Below, piece after piece: positions 24,546 through 32,885 of a DNA stretch of 64,000 nucleotides; the stretch's first letter is position 1, and every line of letters starts with the position of its first letter. This stretch comes from Micromonospora avicenniae (GTDB lineage Bacteria > Actinomycetota > Actinomycetes > Mycobacteriales > Micromonosporaceae): assembly GCF_900156065.1 (NCBI RefSeq), contig NZ_FTNF01000011.1, forward strand, positions 62,001-126,000, read 5' to 3'. Under the pieces are notes generated by a model. The model worked only from the letters and a program-made list of their open reading frames with translations. It ran no database searches and was not told where the DNA came from. Both the position numbers and the translations under genes were made by a program.

Positions 24546-25460
24546 TCAACGCCAGGCGAAGGCCGACGGCGCGAGGCGGCCGACCGCCACAGCCCGGGCG
24601 ATCGCACAGAACTGCTGGATCTGGGCTCGGACCGGTTCTGTCTCCCGCCCGAGAACCTTGTAGCTCAGCCCCGCGTCGTTCGGCAGCCGACTGACTCCGG
24701 CGACGAGCGGAAGATCATCGTCCCAGATGGGTGGCAGTTGATCCGCGGCCTGGCGGGCCCGCTCCGGCGAGGTCAGCAACAAACCATTGCCGAAGACGTG
24801 AAAGGAGTCGAGCACACCCCGTCGTTCAACGCCGAACCGCGCCGGCTCGATGACGTATTTCTCCACGAATAGGTCCGGCCCATCCGGTCGGGCGGCCCGG
24901 ACAGTGCAGGAGAAGAGGTCGTACTGGAACATCTCGCCGTCGCGGTGGTGCTTCCGGCCGGGCAGCAGGATCTCCGCGTACAGGACGGTCGCGGATTCCG
25001 GCAGCGTGACGTGGGTGTGGGAGACGAAGCGGCTGTGCCGGTAGGGGATGGTGGGCTCCGGGAGGTACTCCAGGTAACTGTCGTCGGCGAGGGTGATCCG
25101 CTGGACCTGGGTGGCGTAGTTCGCGTCCATCTCCTGGATCTTGTTCGCCGCCTGCGTGGTCAGGTGGGCCTGCGCGCCCTCGCCGAGCGAGACGTCGATC
25201 CGGTACCGGTCACCCTGGAGCGTCCCACCGGAAGTGGAGATGATGAACAGGCAGGCCATCTCGGGCATGGCTGGGTCCCAGTAGAGCGCACGCTGAGCCA
25301 GTAGGGGCGCCTGACGGAACAGGTCGGCCAAGAGGGTTCGCCCGTCGCGCCGTTCGAACGCGAGCCGCAGCAGGCCGACCTTGCCCGGTGCTCCGCTGGG
25401 TAACTGGGCCGGCTCGTCGCGGTACGGCGCCAGTTCCGGTGCGTCGTCCAGCGTGGTCAC
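24546..25460 (-). CDS. ureD: Urease accessory protein UreD
   Basis: 304 residues; GTG start overlaps the ureG stop codon (GTGA). Matches UreD in LLTSPERARQAADQ, the central GTLQGDRYRIDVSLGEGAQAHLTTQAA (the 'gG...GD...v....a...lTtq.a.k' hallmark) and SRFVSHTHVTL. UreD is the scaffold on which UreF and UreG dock while nickel is loaded into the apo-urease. Last gene of the ureABCEFGD operon, convergent with the YoaK-family gene with a 9-bp gap. Confidence 0.9.
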   Translation of the reverse strand: MTTLDDAPELAPYRDEPAQLPSGAPGKVGLLRLAFERRDGRTLLADLFRQAPLLAQRALYWDPAMPEMACLFIISTSGGTLQGDRYRIDVSLGEGAQAHLTTQAANKIQEMDANYATQVQRITLADDSYLEYLPEPTIPYRHSRFVSHTHVTLPESATVLYAEILLPGRKHHRDGEMFQYDLFSCTVRAARPDGPDLFVEKYVIEPARFGVERRGVLDSFHVFGNGLLLTSPERARQAADQLPPIWDDDLPLVAGVSRLPNDAGLSYKVLGRETEPVRAQIQQFCAIARAVAVGRLAPSAFAWR

Positions 25461-26140
25461 GCCGTTACCCGCCGCGCCTCCTGCCGGCCGCCGGCGGCCG
25501 GCAGGCCGAGGCCGGCAGGCTCCGACAGGTCGAACAGCGCGTGGTACCGGATGAGCGATATCAGTTCGTCGATGCCCTCGCCGGTCTTGCAGTTGGTGAA
25601 GACGAATGGCTTGTCGCCGCGCATCCGGGTGGCGTCGGCCGACATCACCTCGAGGTCGGCGTCGACGTACGGGGCCAGGTCGATCTTGTTGATGACCAGG
25701 ATGTCCGATTGTGAGATGCCCGGGCCGTTCTTCCGCGGGATCTTGTCACCGGCGGCGACGTCGATCACGTAGATGAAGTAGTCGACCAGGGCGGGGCTGA
25801 ACGTGAGGGTCAGGTTGTCCCCGCCGCTCTCGATGAGCACCAGGTCGCTGTCGGGAAACCGGGCCTCCATGTCCTCCACCGCGGCGAGATTCATGCTCGG
25901 GTCCTCCCGGACCGCCGTGTGCGGGCAGGCGCCGGTCTCCACTCCGATGATCCGTTCCGCCACCAGCACCCCGGTGAGCGCCCGCCGTACATGCTTGGCG
26001 TCCTCGGTGGTGACCACGTCGTTGGTGACCACGAGGACCCGTAGTCCGCTTTCCACCAGACGGGGAACCACCGCCTCGATGATCGCCGTCTTGCCGCTGC
26101 CCACCGGGCCTCCGACGCCGATGCGACTGACCGTCTTCAT
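25457..26140 (-). CDS. ureG: Urease accessory GTPase UreG
   Basis: 227 residues from ATG 26140, which has GGGAG at 6-nt spacing; an in-frame GTG six bases upstream is too close to that site. P-loop GVGGPVGSGKTAIIEA, the conserved nickel-site motif ETGACPHTAVREDPSMN (Cys-Pro-His), ESGGDNLTLTFSPAL, and the base-recognition motif NKIDLAPYV. A SIMIBI-class GTPase that delivers Ni to urease with UreE, UreF and UreD. The usual ETGGCPH has Ala in place of the second Gly here. Confidence 0.95.
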   Translation of the reverse strand: MKTVSRIGVGGPVGSGKTAIIEAVVPRLVESGLRVLVVTNDVVTTEDAKHVRRALTGVLVAERIIGVETGACPHTAVREDPSMNLAAVEDMEARFPDSDLVLIESGGDNLTLTFSPALVDYFIYVIDVAAGDKIPRKNGPGISQSDILVINKIDLAPYVDADLEVMSADATRMRGDKPFVFTNCKTGEGIDELISLIRYHALFDLSEPAGLGLPAAGGRQEARRVTA

Positions 26141-26162
26141 AGCCACTCCCGAAACGATGTTG

Positions 26163-26864
26163 TCAATTCATGAACATGCGGACATGCGCCTGGACGTGGG
26201 CTGCCGCCAGCACGTCGACCACCGGCGCGAAGGCGGACATGTCGTCGAGACCCACGACCGCCACCCGCTGGTACTCCTCGGCGGCCGTCGTGTTGACCTC
26301 GTAGAGGATCGCCTGGGTGTCCAGGTGACCGATCCGCATCAGCCGCAGGGCGGCGCTGAGCACCGTGGCTGCGACGCCGTACTGGTGAACGGCGAAGGCG
26401 TCCTGCTCGCTGAGTCCGAGGCCCGCGAAGAGCGCCCCGAGCGCGACCGGGTAGGTCACCGCGACGCCGTCCGCCTCGGCGTCCCGGAACCGTTTGTCGA
26501 GCATCGAGTCCCCGACGATCCGCGCCGCCGCCTCGGCCAGCTTGCGCCCCGTCCGCAGGGTCATCGTCCGAGATTCCTCGGACAGCTTGCGGAGGTGGAC
26601 GGCCTCGTCCGCCCGGCGTACCAGGTCCAGGTCCCCGGCGAGTGCCCCGCGGTGACCGTGCAGCAACGCCACCCCGTCCCCGGTGGCCGCCACGTGGGTG
26701 ACGGTCCGGACGAATTCCGCCAGCTCGGCTCGGTTGCGAACCACACCCGTCTGCACCGCCATCTCCAGTCCGCCGGAGAATGCGAAGGCGCCGACCGGGA
26801 ACATCGAGTCCCCGAACTGAAGGATCCGCAGGACGGCCGGGATCGTCGGCCCGGGCGGAGTCAT
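26163..26864 (-). CDS. ureF: Urease accessory protein UreF
   Basis: 233 residues, all-helical. Family marks: LRILQFGDSMFPVGAFAFSGGLE at the N-terminus, YPVALGALFAGLGLSEQDAF in the middle and AAVRLMRIGHLD-like helix near the C-terminus. UreF activates and gates the UreG GTPase on the urease-UreD complex. Start ATG overlaps the ureE stop codon by ATGA-type overlap; 22 bp separate its stop from ureG. Confidence 0.9.
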   Translation of the reverse strand: MTPPGPTIPAVLRILQFGDSMFPVGAFAFSGGLEMAVQTGVVRNRAELAEFVRTVTHVAATGDGVALLHGHRGALAGDLDLVRRADEAVHLRKLSEESRTMTLRTGRKLAEAAARIVGDSMLDKRFRDAEADGVAVTYPVALGALFAGLGLSEQDAFAVHQYGVAATVLSAALRLMRIGHLDTQAILYEVNTTAAEEYQRVAVVGLDDMSAFAPVVDVLAAAHVQAHVRMFMN

Positions 26865-27427
26865 CAGTCGACGGCCTCGGGCAGGTGCGAGTGTGGCGTG
26901 GAGTCGGCACCGCCGAACAGCCGGCGGGACTCGTGTGGGGCGAGGTACGCGATGACCTCGGTGCCGGGCACGAAGCTGTGGGAGATGCCGCTCAGGTCGT
27001 GCGTTCGCATCACCGAGTCCATCACCTTCCGGTCCACGGTGAGCGGGACGTACATCCGGGTTCCCTTCACCACCGCGGGCCAGTGCTGATTGCCGATGGC
27101 GTGTCCCAACTCGACCGCCGAACGCAGGCCCAGCTCGACCGGCTCCTTCGCCAGCCGGCTGAGATCCACGACCATCACCTCACCCAGCTCGACGTGCGCC
27201 ACGATGGCCGATGCCGCGCATTCGTCCCAGTACAGGACATCGCCGTCCCGCAGCCGGTTTCCCCGGCCCAGCGAGAGCGCCACCTCGACGCCGTCCCGAG
27301 TGTGCTTGCGCAACCGGTTCTTCTGCGCCTCCCACTGGTCGAGCATCAGGCGGTCCACCTGAACCGCGCCGAGCCGGTTCTGCCAGGTCGGCTCGTTCGC
27401 GTTGCCGAGTACCGATTCGACAAGCAT
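26864..27427 (-). CDS. ureE: Urease nickel metallochaperone UreE
   Basis: 187 residues from ATG 27427 (AAGGA 8 nt upstream). N-terminal peptide-binding domain with LGNANEPTW and RVRLRK-like 'NRLRKHTRDGVEVALSLGRGNRL' (quoted in parts), then the C-terminal metal-binding domain with ELGHAIGNQHWPAVV, whose GNxH motif carries the dimer-interface nickel His. The tail has a few His (HESRRLFGG, TPHSHLPE) but not the His-rich extension of Klebsiella UreE. It hands Ni to UreG. Confidence 0.88.
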   Translation of the reverse strand: MLVESVLGNANEPTWQNRLGAVQVDRLMLDQWEAQKNRLRKHTRDGVEVALSLGRGNRLRDGDVLYWDECAASAIVAHVELGEVMVVDLSRLAKEPVELGLRSAVELGHAIGNQHWPAVVKGTRMYVPLTVDRKVMDSVMRTHDLSGISHSFVPGTEVIAYLAPHESRRLFGGADSTPHSHLPEAVD

Positions 27428-27521
27428 CTCGTCGTCCTTCACTGCGGATTGACTGGTTGGCGGGATGGCGGTGCCCACCCGGCCTCGCCGCCCGCGAGGG
27501 CGGCCGACCGGGTGGCGCTCA

Positions 27522-29240
27522 CTAGCTGAAGAAGTACAGCTGGGCCAGCGGAAGGGTGCTGGCCGGCGGCACGGTGGCGTGCACGCCGTCGACCTTCACC
27601 GCGAAGGTCTCTGGATCCACCTCGATGTGCGGCAGGACGTCGTTGCGCACCATATGGCGTTTGGTCAGACCCCGGGTCCGGCGTACCGGCAGGACCTGCC
27701 GGCGCAGACCCAGTTTCTCCGCGACGCCGGCCTCGTAGCCGGCCTGTGACATGAAGGTCACGCAGGTCTCGCTCAGGGCGGTGCCGTACGCGCCGAACAT
27801 CGGCCGGTAGAGCACGGGTTGCGGAGTGGGCACGGACGCGTTCGGGTCACCCATGATCGACCAGAGGATCATCCCGTTCTTGATCACCATCTTGGGCTTG
27901 GCGCCGAAGAAGGCCGGCTCCCACAACACCAGGTCGGCGATCTTGCCGGGCTCGACCGAGCCGAGCAGGTGCGAGATGCCCTGGGTGATGGCCGGATTGA
28001 TGGTTATCTTCGCGACGTAGCGCAGCACCCGGAAGTTGTCGTTGTCCGGCGAGTCCTCGGGCAGCCTGCCCCGGGCCACCTTCATCACGCTGGCCAGCTG
28101 CATGATCCGCAGCCAGTTCTCGCCGATCCGGCCCATCGCCTGCGAGTCGCTGGACATCATCGAGATGATGCCGAGGTCGTGCAGGACGTCCTCGGCCGCG
28201 ATGGTCTCCGCGCGGACCCGGCTCTCCACGAACGCCACGTCGGAGGGGACCTTCGGGCTGAAGTTGTGGGCCACCATGATCATGTCGAACAGCTCGGCCT
28301 GGCTGTTGACGCCGTACGGGTTGGTGGGTGTGGTGGAGCTCGGCAGGCAGTTGATCTCGCCGGCCACCTTGATGATGTCCGGTGCGTGACCGCCGCCCGA
28401 GCCCTCGGTGTGGTACGTGTGGATGGTCCGGCCCTCGAACGCGGCGATACTGTCCTCGATGTAGCCACTCTCGTTGAGCGTGTCGGTGTGCACCGCCACC
28501 TGTATGTCGAACCGCTCCGCCGCGGTCAGCACCGACCGGATCGCCTGTGGCGTCGCGCCCCAGTCCTCGTGGAGCTTGAACCCGGCGGCTCCGGCGAGTA
28601 CCTGCTCCTCCAGCGGCCCGAGGCCGGAGCTGTTGCCCCTGGCGATCAGGCCGATGTTGATCGGAATGCCCTCGAAGGCGCGCATCATGGCGTGCAGGTT
28701 CCACGGCCCCGGGGTGCTGTTCACTCCGTTGGAGCTGTCACTCGGGCCGGTCCCACCACCCCAGATGGTGGTGATGCCATTGCTCAACGCCGCGTACGCC
28801 TGCTGTGGCGCCACGAGGTGCACATGCGTGTCGATGCCACCGGCGGTCAGGATGAGATGCTCGCCGGAGATCGCGTCGGTGCCCGGACCGACAACGAGTT
28901 CCGGGGTGACCCCCGCCATCGTGTCCGGGTTGCCGGCCTTGCCGACGCCGGCGATCCGCCCGTCCTTGATTCCCACGTCGGCCTTCACCACGCCCAGCAG
29001 CGCGTCCAGGACGGTCACGTTGGTGATGACCAGGTCGACGACGCCGTTCGCGCTGGTGAACTCGGCGCTGGAGCCCATGCCGTCGCGCAGGGTCTTCCCG
29101 CCGCCGTACAAAGCTTCGTCGCCCAGCGTTCGCAGGTCGCGCTCGATCTCGATGTAGAGCTCCGTGTCGCCCAGCCGGATCTTGTCGCCGGTGGTCGGGC
29201 CGTACAGTCCGGCGTACTCCTGCCGGGATATCTGACTCAT
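27522..29240 (-). CDS. ureC: Urease catalytic subunit alpha with an atypical flap
   Basis: 572 residues. The nickel ligands align with Klebsiella urease with a constant offset of +5: H139 and H141 (DTHVHL), carbamylated-lysine position K222 and H224 (GFKLHEDWG), H251, H277 and D365 (MSSDSQAMGR). The mobile flap, however, reads MVAHNFSPKVP where the usual is MVCHHL: the flap cysteine (Cys319 in Klebsiella) is A324, the catalytic His (His320) is kept as H325, and the following His is N326. The enzyme should still hydrolyse urea to ammonia and carbamate, but may differ in inhibitor sensitivity. GGGAG lies 7 nt before the ATG. Co-transcribed with ureAB upstream and ureEFGD downstream. Confidence 0.93.
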   Translation of the reverse strand: MSQISRQEYAGLYGPTTGDKIRLGDTELYIEIERDLRTLGDEALYGGGKTLRDGMGSSAEFTSANGVVDLVITNVTVLDALLGVVKADVGIKDGRIAGVGKAGNPDTMAGVTPELVVGPGTDAISGEHLILTAGGIDTHVHLVAPQQAYAALSNGITTIWGGGTGPSDSSNGVNSTPGPWNLHAMMRAFEGIPINIGLIARGNSSGLGPLEEQVLAGAAGFKLHEDWGATPQAIRSVLTAAERFDIQVAVHTDTLNESGYIEDSIAAFEGRTIHTYHTEGSGGGHAPDIIKVAGEINCLPSSTTPTNPYGVNSQAELFDMIMVAHNFSPKVPSDVAFVESRVRAETIAAEDVLHDLGIISMMSSDSQAMGRIGENWLRIMQLASVMKVARGRLPEDSPDNDNFRVLRYVAKITINPAITQGISHLLGSVEPGKIADLVLWEPAFFGAKPKMVIKNGMILWSIMGDPNASVPTPQPVLYRPMFGAYGTALSETCVTFMSQAGYEAGVAEKLGLRRQVLPVRRTRGLTKRHMVRNDVLPHIEVDPETFAVKVDGVHATVPPASTLPLAQLYFFS

Positions 29241-29287
29241 CTACTCTGCTCCCGGCCGCGGTCCGCGGCCCCCTGGTCCGGCTGTGT

Positions 29288-29743
29288 CTAGGTCGCGGTG
29301 TATCCGTCGGAGGTGGATCGGAAGCCTCGGCTCCGGGCCCGCTCGAGTGCCTTTGGCCGGTCCGGCTGGTAGCCCGGTGTGGGGCCGGTGCCGGTCCATC
29401 CGTTGACCAGGCCGTTGAATCCGTACACCCGCTGTCGGCCGGCGAAGGGTACGAGCTGGACCGTCTTGCGGTCGCCCGGCTCGAAACGGACGGAGGTGGC
29501 CGCCGGGATGTCCAGCCGCCAACCGAAGGTCGCCGCCCGGTCAAACTCCAGGCTTCGATTCGTCTCGAAGAAGTGGAAGTGCGAGCCGACCTGGATCGGA
29601 CGGTCTCCGGTGTTGCGCACCTCGATCTGGATCGTCGGCCGGCCCGCGTTCAGCTCCAGAGGTTCGTCCGACAGGACGTACCCGCCGATGGGCCACCGGT
29701 GTTTCGCGGTGGGTCCGGGGTGCCGGCTGTAATCCTTTGCCAT
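29288..29743 (-). CDS. ureB: Urease beta subunit
   Basis: 151 residues. The conserved core is VRNTGDRPIQVGSHFHFFETN, FDRAATFGWRLDIPAATSVRFE and a VQLVPFAGRQRVYGFNGLVNG stretch (each shortened by its conserved centre), typical of UreB. About 20 residues at the N-terminus and 30 at the C-terminus exceed the roughly 100-residue Klebsiella subunit. GGGAGG precedes the ATG at 29743. Forms the (alpha-beta-gamma) trimer with the neighbouring gene products. Confidence 0.92.
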   Translation of the reverse strand: MAKDYSRHPGPTAKHRWPIGGYVLSDEPLELNAGRPTIQIEVRNTGDRPIQVGSHFHFFETNRSLEFDRAATFGWRLDIPAATSVRFEPGDRKTVQLVPFAGRQRVYGFNGLVNGWTGTGPTPGYQPDRPKALERARSRGFRSTSDGYTAT

Positions 29744-29782
29744 CCGCTGCCTCCCATTCCTCGTTGCCCACCCGGTGCGCGG

Positions 29783-30085
29783 CTACTGGATCGGCGCGTG
29801 CACAGTGACCAGGCGGCTGCCGTCGGTGAACACCGCCTCGACCTGGACCATCGGCACCATGTCGGCCACTCCGTCCATCACGTCGGCCCGGGTGAGGACA
29901 TGACTGGCGGCATGCATCACCTCCTCGACCGACTTCCCCTCCCGCGCCCCCTCGAGGGCGGCGGCGGTGACCACGGCCACCGCCTCGGGATAGTTGAGCT
30001 TGAGTCCGCGGTCCTTGCGCGCCGCAGCGATCTGAGCCAGCGAGAGGATGAGTAGTTTCTCCAGCTCCCTCGGCGTGAGATGCAT
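29783..30085 (-). CDS. ureA: Urease gamma subunit
   Basis: 100 residues, exactly the usual length, from ATG 30085 with AGGGGACGAGG just upstream; the longer frame to 30151 is non-coding leader. Conserved MHLTPRELEKLLI, LKLNYPEAVAVVT, ALEGAREGKSVEEVM and VLTRADVMDGVADM. First gene of the ureABCEFGD operon. Unlike Streptomyces loci with a fused ureAB, the gamma and beta subunits are separate here. Confidence 0.95.
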   Translation of the reverse strand: MHLTPRELEKLLILSLAQIAAARKDRGLKLNYPEAVAVVTAAALEGAREGKSVEEVMHAASHVLTRADVMDGVADMVPMVQVEAVFTDGSRLVTVHAPIQ

Positions 30086-30231
30086 GTCCTCGTCCCCTGA
30101 CGTCGACCCGTACCGCGCTGGAACCGGGCGCTTCCGGCGCCCGCAGCCCACGATAAGGCGACGGAAGCGAATTTATCGGGCATACCTGGTTAAATAGGCT
30201 GCCTTTCCAGCGGGCGGGCGCGTGTTGGGGG
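30086..30231. promoter_or_regulatory. Urease operon upstream region
   Basis: This 146-bp gap must hold the urease promoter (minus strand). It has an AT-rich core at 30165-30200 and an inverted pair CGATAA (30151-30156) / TTATCG (30173-30178) separated by 16 bp. No GlnR, NikR or Nur box could be assigned with confidence. Confidence 0.35.
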
Positions 30232-31500
30232 TCAGACGCCGGCCAGACCCTGCGGGCTGTTGTGGGGGATCGGCATGCTCGTCAACTCTTCGAGTGACCC
30301 GTCCGGCTGGACGGTGTATCCCATCAGCTTGGAGGCGTTCCCATAGATCTGGTAGAGGTACGCCCCGTCCGGGGTCAGCCAGCTGCAGCTCGGGCCGCTG
30401 CTGACCGTGCCGTTGAGTGCCCTGAAGGTGCCGTCACCCGGGACCCTCGGGCACGCGGGATCACGGGCCACCACCGGCTCCGGCCCGTCGATGCGGAAAC
30501 TGCTGATGCCGCTGTATCCGAAGTTCGTGGCGAACGCCCACCGGTCATCGGGGGAGATGGACAACCAGCACAGCTCGGAGGGCTTGCCGGCGCTCGTGTC
30601 GATCTGCACGGGCCGGCCGATGCTCACCCGGCCGTTGTCGTCGATGGTGCCCTTCGCGATGCCGTCGCCCACCGCGTACCCGATGACGAAGGTGTCCGGC
30701 TGGTTGTGCAGAAAGGCGATGAAGAACGGGGAGCCGCCGTTCGCGTCGTACAGCGAGGGCTGGCCGAGGGTGGCGTCCGGCAGCACCGGGAAGACGATGA
30801 GACCGTCAGGATCGGGCTCGTTCGACGCGATCGACTTCGGCTTGCCGTCGGGCCCGGGAACCCAGAGAATCGCCGACCCGTCCGGGTTCGCGGTGGGCGG
30901 CTGGTCGAACGTGGTGCCGACGAAGAGAAACCGCTGATCCGGCGAGAGCGTCGCCATGGTGGCGACCCGATTCGGCTTGTCCGGCGTGTTCACCGTGTAC
31001 CGGTCCAGCCGCAGGCTGAGCTTCCCGGCACCGTCGACCGACATCAGACGCACGTGGTCCGGCCCGAACGAGTGCAGTACGACGAGCGTGCCGATCGACG
31101 GTACGTACGCCAGGGACTTGGCCGTGCCGCTCCGGCCGGTGACCGGGTTTCCGGTCGACGTGCGATCCACCACCGTGAGGCGGCCGTCGCTGCCGACACT
31201 GAAGCTGGTCACGGTGTTGTCGCCACCGTTCGTGGTGAAGAGGAATCGTCGATCCGGCGTGAGAAGAACGCTACCGGCACCCTCGAACGCGTTCGGCGCG
31301 CTCTCCTGGCCACTGATCGGCTTGAAGGTCCCGGAGCCGGCACCGCCGGTGGGGACGCGTTCCACCTCGGTGATGATGCCGTCCGCGGAGCGCAGGTAGT
31401 GGACGATGGCGTTGCGTGTCTCGTTCGTCTGCATGTAGACGTGGCCGCCGTGCCGGAAACCCTGCGTCGCTGCGGTCGCTCCAGCGTGTTTGTGCCCCAT
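30232..31500 (-). CDS. Lactonase-family seven-bladed beta-propeller protein
   Basis: 422 residues from ATG 31500 (frame continues upstream, start not certain). Repeated blades with 'LTPDRRFLFTTNGGDNTVTSF', 'LSPDQRFLFVGT', 'ISPDDRWAFATNFGYSGISSF' and 'LTPDGAYLYQIYGNASKL' patterns, typical of the 6-phosphogluconolactonase/YkgB-type lactonase family. There is no signal peptide at the chosen start. Enzymatic role is not established for many members; physiological substrate unknown. It is followed by the urease promoter region and stands alone. Confidence 0.8.
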   Translation of the reverse strand: MGHKHAGATAATQGFRHGGHVYMQTNETRNAIVHYLRSADGIITEVERVPTGGAGSGTFKPISGQESAPNAFEGAGSVLLTPDRRFLFTTNGGDNTVTSFSVGSDGRLTVVDRTSTGNPVTGRSGTAKSLAYVPSIGTLVVLHSFGPDHVRLMSVDGAGKLSLRLDRYTVNTPDKPNRVATMATLSPDQRFLFVGTTFDQPPTANPDGSAILWVPGPDGKPKSIASNEPDPDGLIVFPVLPDATLGQPSLYDANGGSPFFIAFLHNQPDTFVIGYAVGDGIAKGTIDDNGRVSIGRPVQIDTSAGKPSELCWLSISPDDRWAFATNFGYSGISSFRIDGPEPVVARDPACPRVPGDGTFRALNGTVSSGPSCSWLTPDGAYLYQIYGNASKLMGYTVQPDGSLEELTSMPIPHNSPQGLAGV

Positions 31501-31681
31501 GTCGACGCCCCCGTGTCCGCTCCTACGCCAGCCGGATCTCACGATGCCCGGCCGGTGGTCGGGCCGCCGCGAAGGCGACGGCGGCGGAGCCCGCGGCCGG
31601 CCCAATCCGAAACTACTGGAGCGAGCCGGGCCGCGCGGTCGCTAACCGGAACTCCGCCGGTCGGTCGTCGAGCGGTGCTGA

Positions 31682-32818
31682 TCAGGGCAGTGGCTGCGGC
31701 GCGCGGGGACCCACGTACCGCGAGTCCGGCCGGATGATCTTCGAGTCCTCCGCCTGCTCCAGCACGTTCGCGCACCAGCCGATTACCCGGCTGGTCGCGA
31801 AGGTGGGCGTGAACATCTCCCGGGGCAGGCCGCACAGGTGCATGACGACGCCCGCGTAGTACTCCACATTGGTGTGCAGCTCCCGGCCGGGCTTGAGCTC
31901 CGCCAGCAGCGACAGCACCCGCTCCTCGACCGCCACCGCGAAGTCCACCAGGTCTCCGCCGAGCTCCCGCGCGATCCCCTTGAGCATCCGGGACCGGGGG
32001 TCCTCCGTCCGGTAGATCGGGTGCCCGAATCCCATGATCCGCTCACCGCCGAGGATGCGCGCGCGCAACCAGGCGTCGGCCCGGTCGACGGAACCGATGG
32101 CGTCGAGGGTGTCGAGGGCCCGGCTCGGGGCGCCGCCGTGCAGGGGGCCGGAGAGCGCGCCGAGCGCGCCGCCGATACACGCGTACAGGTCGGCGCCGGT
32201 GGAGGCGATGACCCGCGCGGTGAACGTCGACGCGTTGAAGCCGTGGTCCACGGTCGCGATGAGGTAACGCTCGATGGCGCGCGCCTGCGGTTCGGACGGC
32301 TCCTCGCCGCTGATCATGTACAGGTAGTTGGCGGCGTGCGGCAGGTCGTCGCGCGGCGCGATCGGCTCCAGACCGGCCCGCAGACGGTACAGCGCCGCGA
32401 GCAGGCTGGGCGTGAGCGCGCAGAGCGTCATGGCCTGCGCCCGGCGCTCGGCCGGCGACGTGTCGTAGAGCGGGCGGGCGCCGGCGGCGAGCCCGGCGAC
32501 CGCGAGCGCGGCACGCAGCCCACCCATGGGATCCGGTGAGGAGCAGGCGGCGGCGATGCCGGGCAGCGCGGCGGCGACCGCCGGCGGTACGTGCCGCAGC
32601 GGCGCGATCTCCCGATGCAGAGCCTTCGGCTCCGCCGGTAGGGACCCGTCGATCAGCAGCGCCCAGACGTCCTCCAGCGTGCGGCGCTCGGCGAGGTCGA
32701 TCGCCGAGTACTGCCGGTAGTGGTAGAAGCCCTCACGGCCACGGACGCGGCCGATCGTGGTGTCGGTGACGACGACGCCGGCGAGGCCCCGGGGAACGGT
32801 GATGGTGGTGTCAGCCAT
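31682..32818 (-). CDS. Citrate/2-methylcitrate synthase homologue
   Basis: 378 residues. Catalytic pattern of the citrate synthase family: SGPLHGGAPS with the first His, GERIMGFGHPIYRTEDPR with the second, and TNVEYYAGVVMHLCGL where the usual catalytic Asp (NVDFY) is Glu. FTPTFATSRVIGWCANVLEQ near the C-terminus fits family members that condense acyl-CoA with oxaloacetate. It begins 67 bp from, and divergent to, a second citrate synthase homologue that has a DNA-binding domain. The Glu at the Asp position may be a subfamily trait. The C-terminus lacks the extension of large type II citrate synthases. Confidence 0.85.
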   Translation of the reverse strand: MADTTITVPRGLAGVVVTDTTIGRVRGREGFYHYRQYSAIDLAERRTLEDVWALLIDGSLPAEPKALHREIAPLRHVPPAVAAALPGIAAACSSPDPMGGLRAALAVAGLAAGARPLYDTSPAERRAQAMTLCALTPSLLAALYRLRAGLEPIAPRDDLPHAANYLYMISGEEPSEPQARAIERYLIATVDHGFNASTFTARVIASTGADLYACIGGALGALSGPLHGGAPSRALDTLDAIGSVDRADAWLRARILGGERIMGFGHPIYRTEDPRSRMLKGIARELGGDLVDFAVAVEERVLSLLAELKPGRELHTNVEYYAGVVMHLCGLPREMFTPTFATSRVIGWCANVLEQAEDSKIIRPDSRYVGPRAPQPLP

Positions 32819-32854
32819 GCGGGCAGCCTCACGTTCATCGACGACCCGGTCAAC

Positions 32855-32869
32855 ATTGATCCAGTCAAT
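32855..32869. promoter_or_regulatory. Candidate operator between the divergent citrate synthase genes
   Basis: ATTGA-N5-TCAAT is a perfect inverted repeat. The same segment also reads as two 15-bp direct repeats starting GTCAA at 32849 and 32864. It occupies the short intergenic region and is a plausible binding site for the HTH-citrate synthase encoded at 32886. Confidence 0.45.
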
Positions 32870-32885
32870 ATGAGAGCATGGCCAC

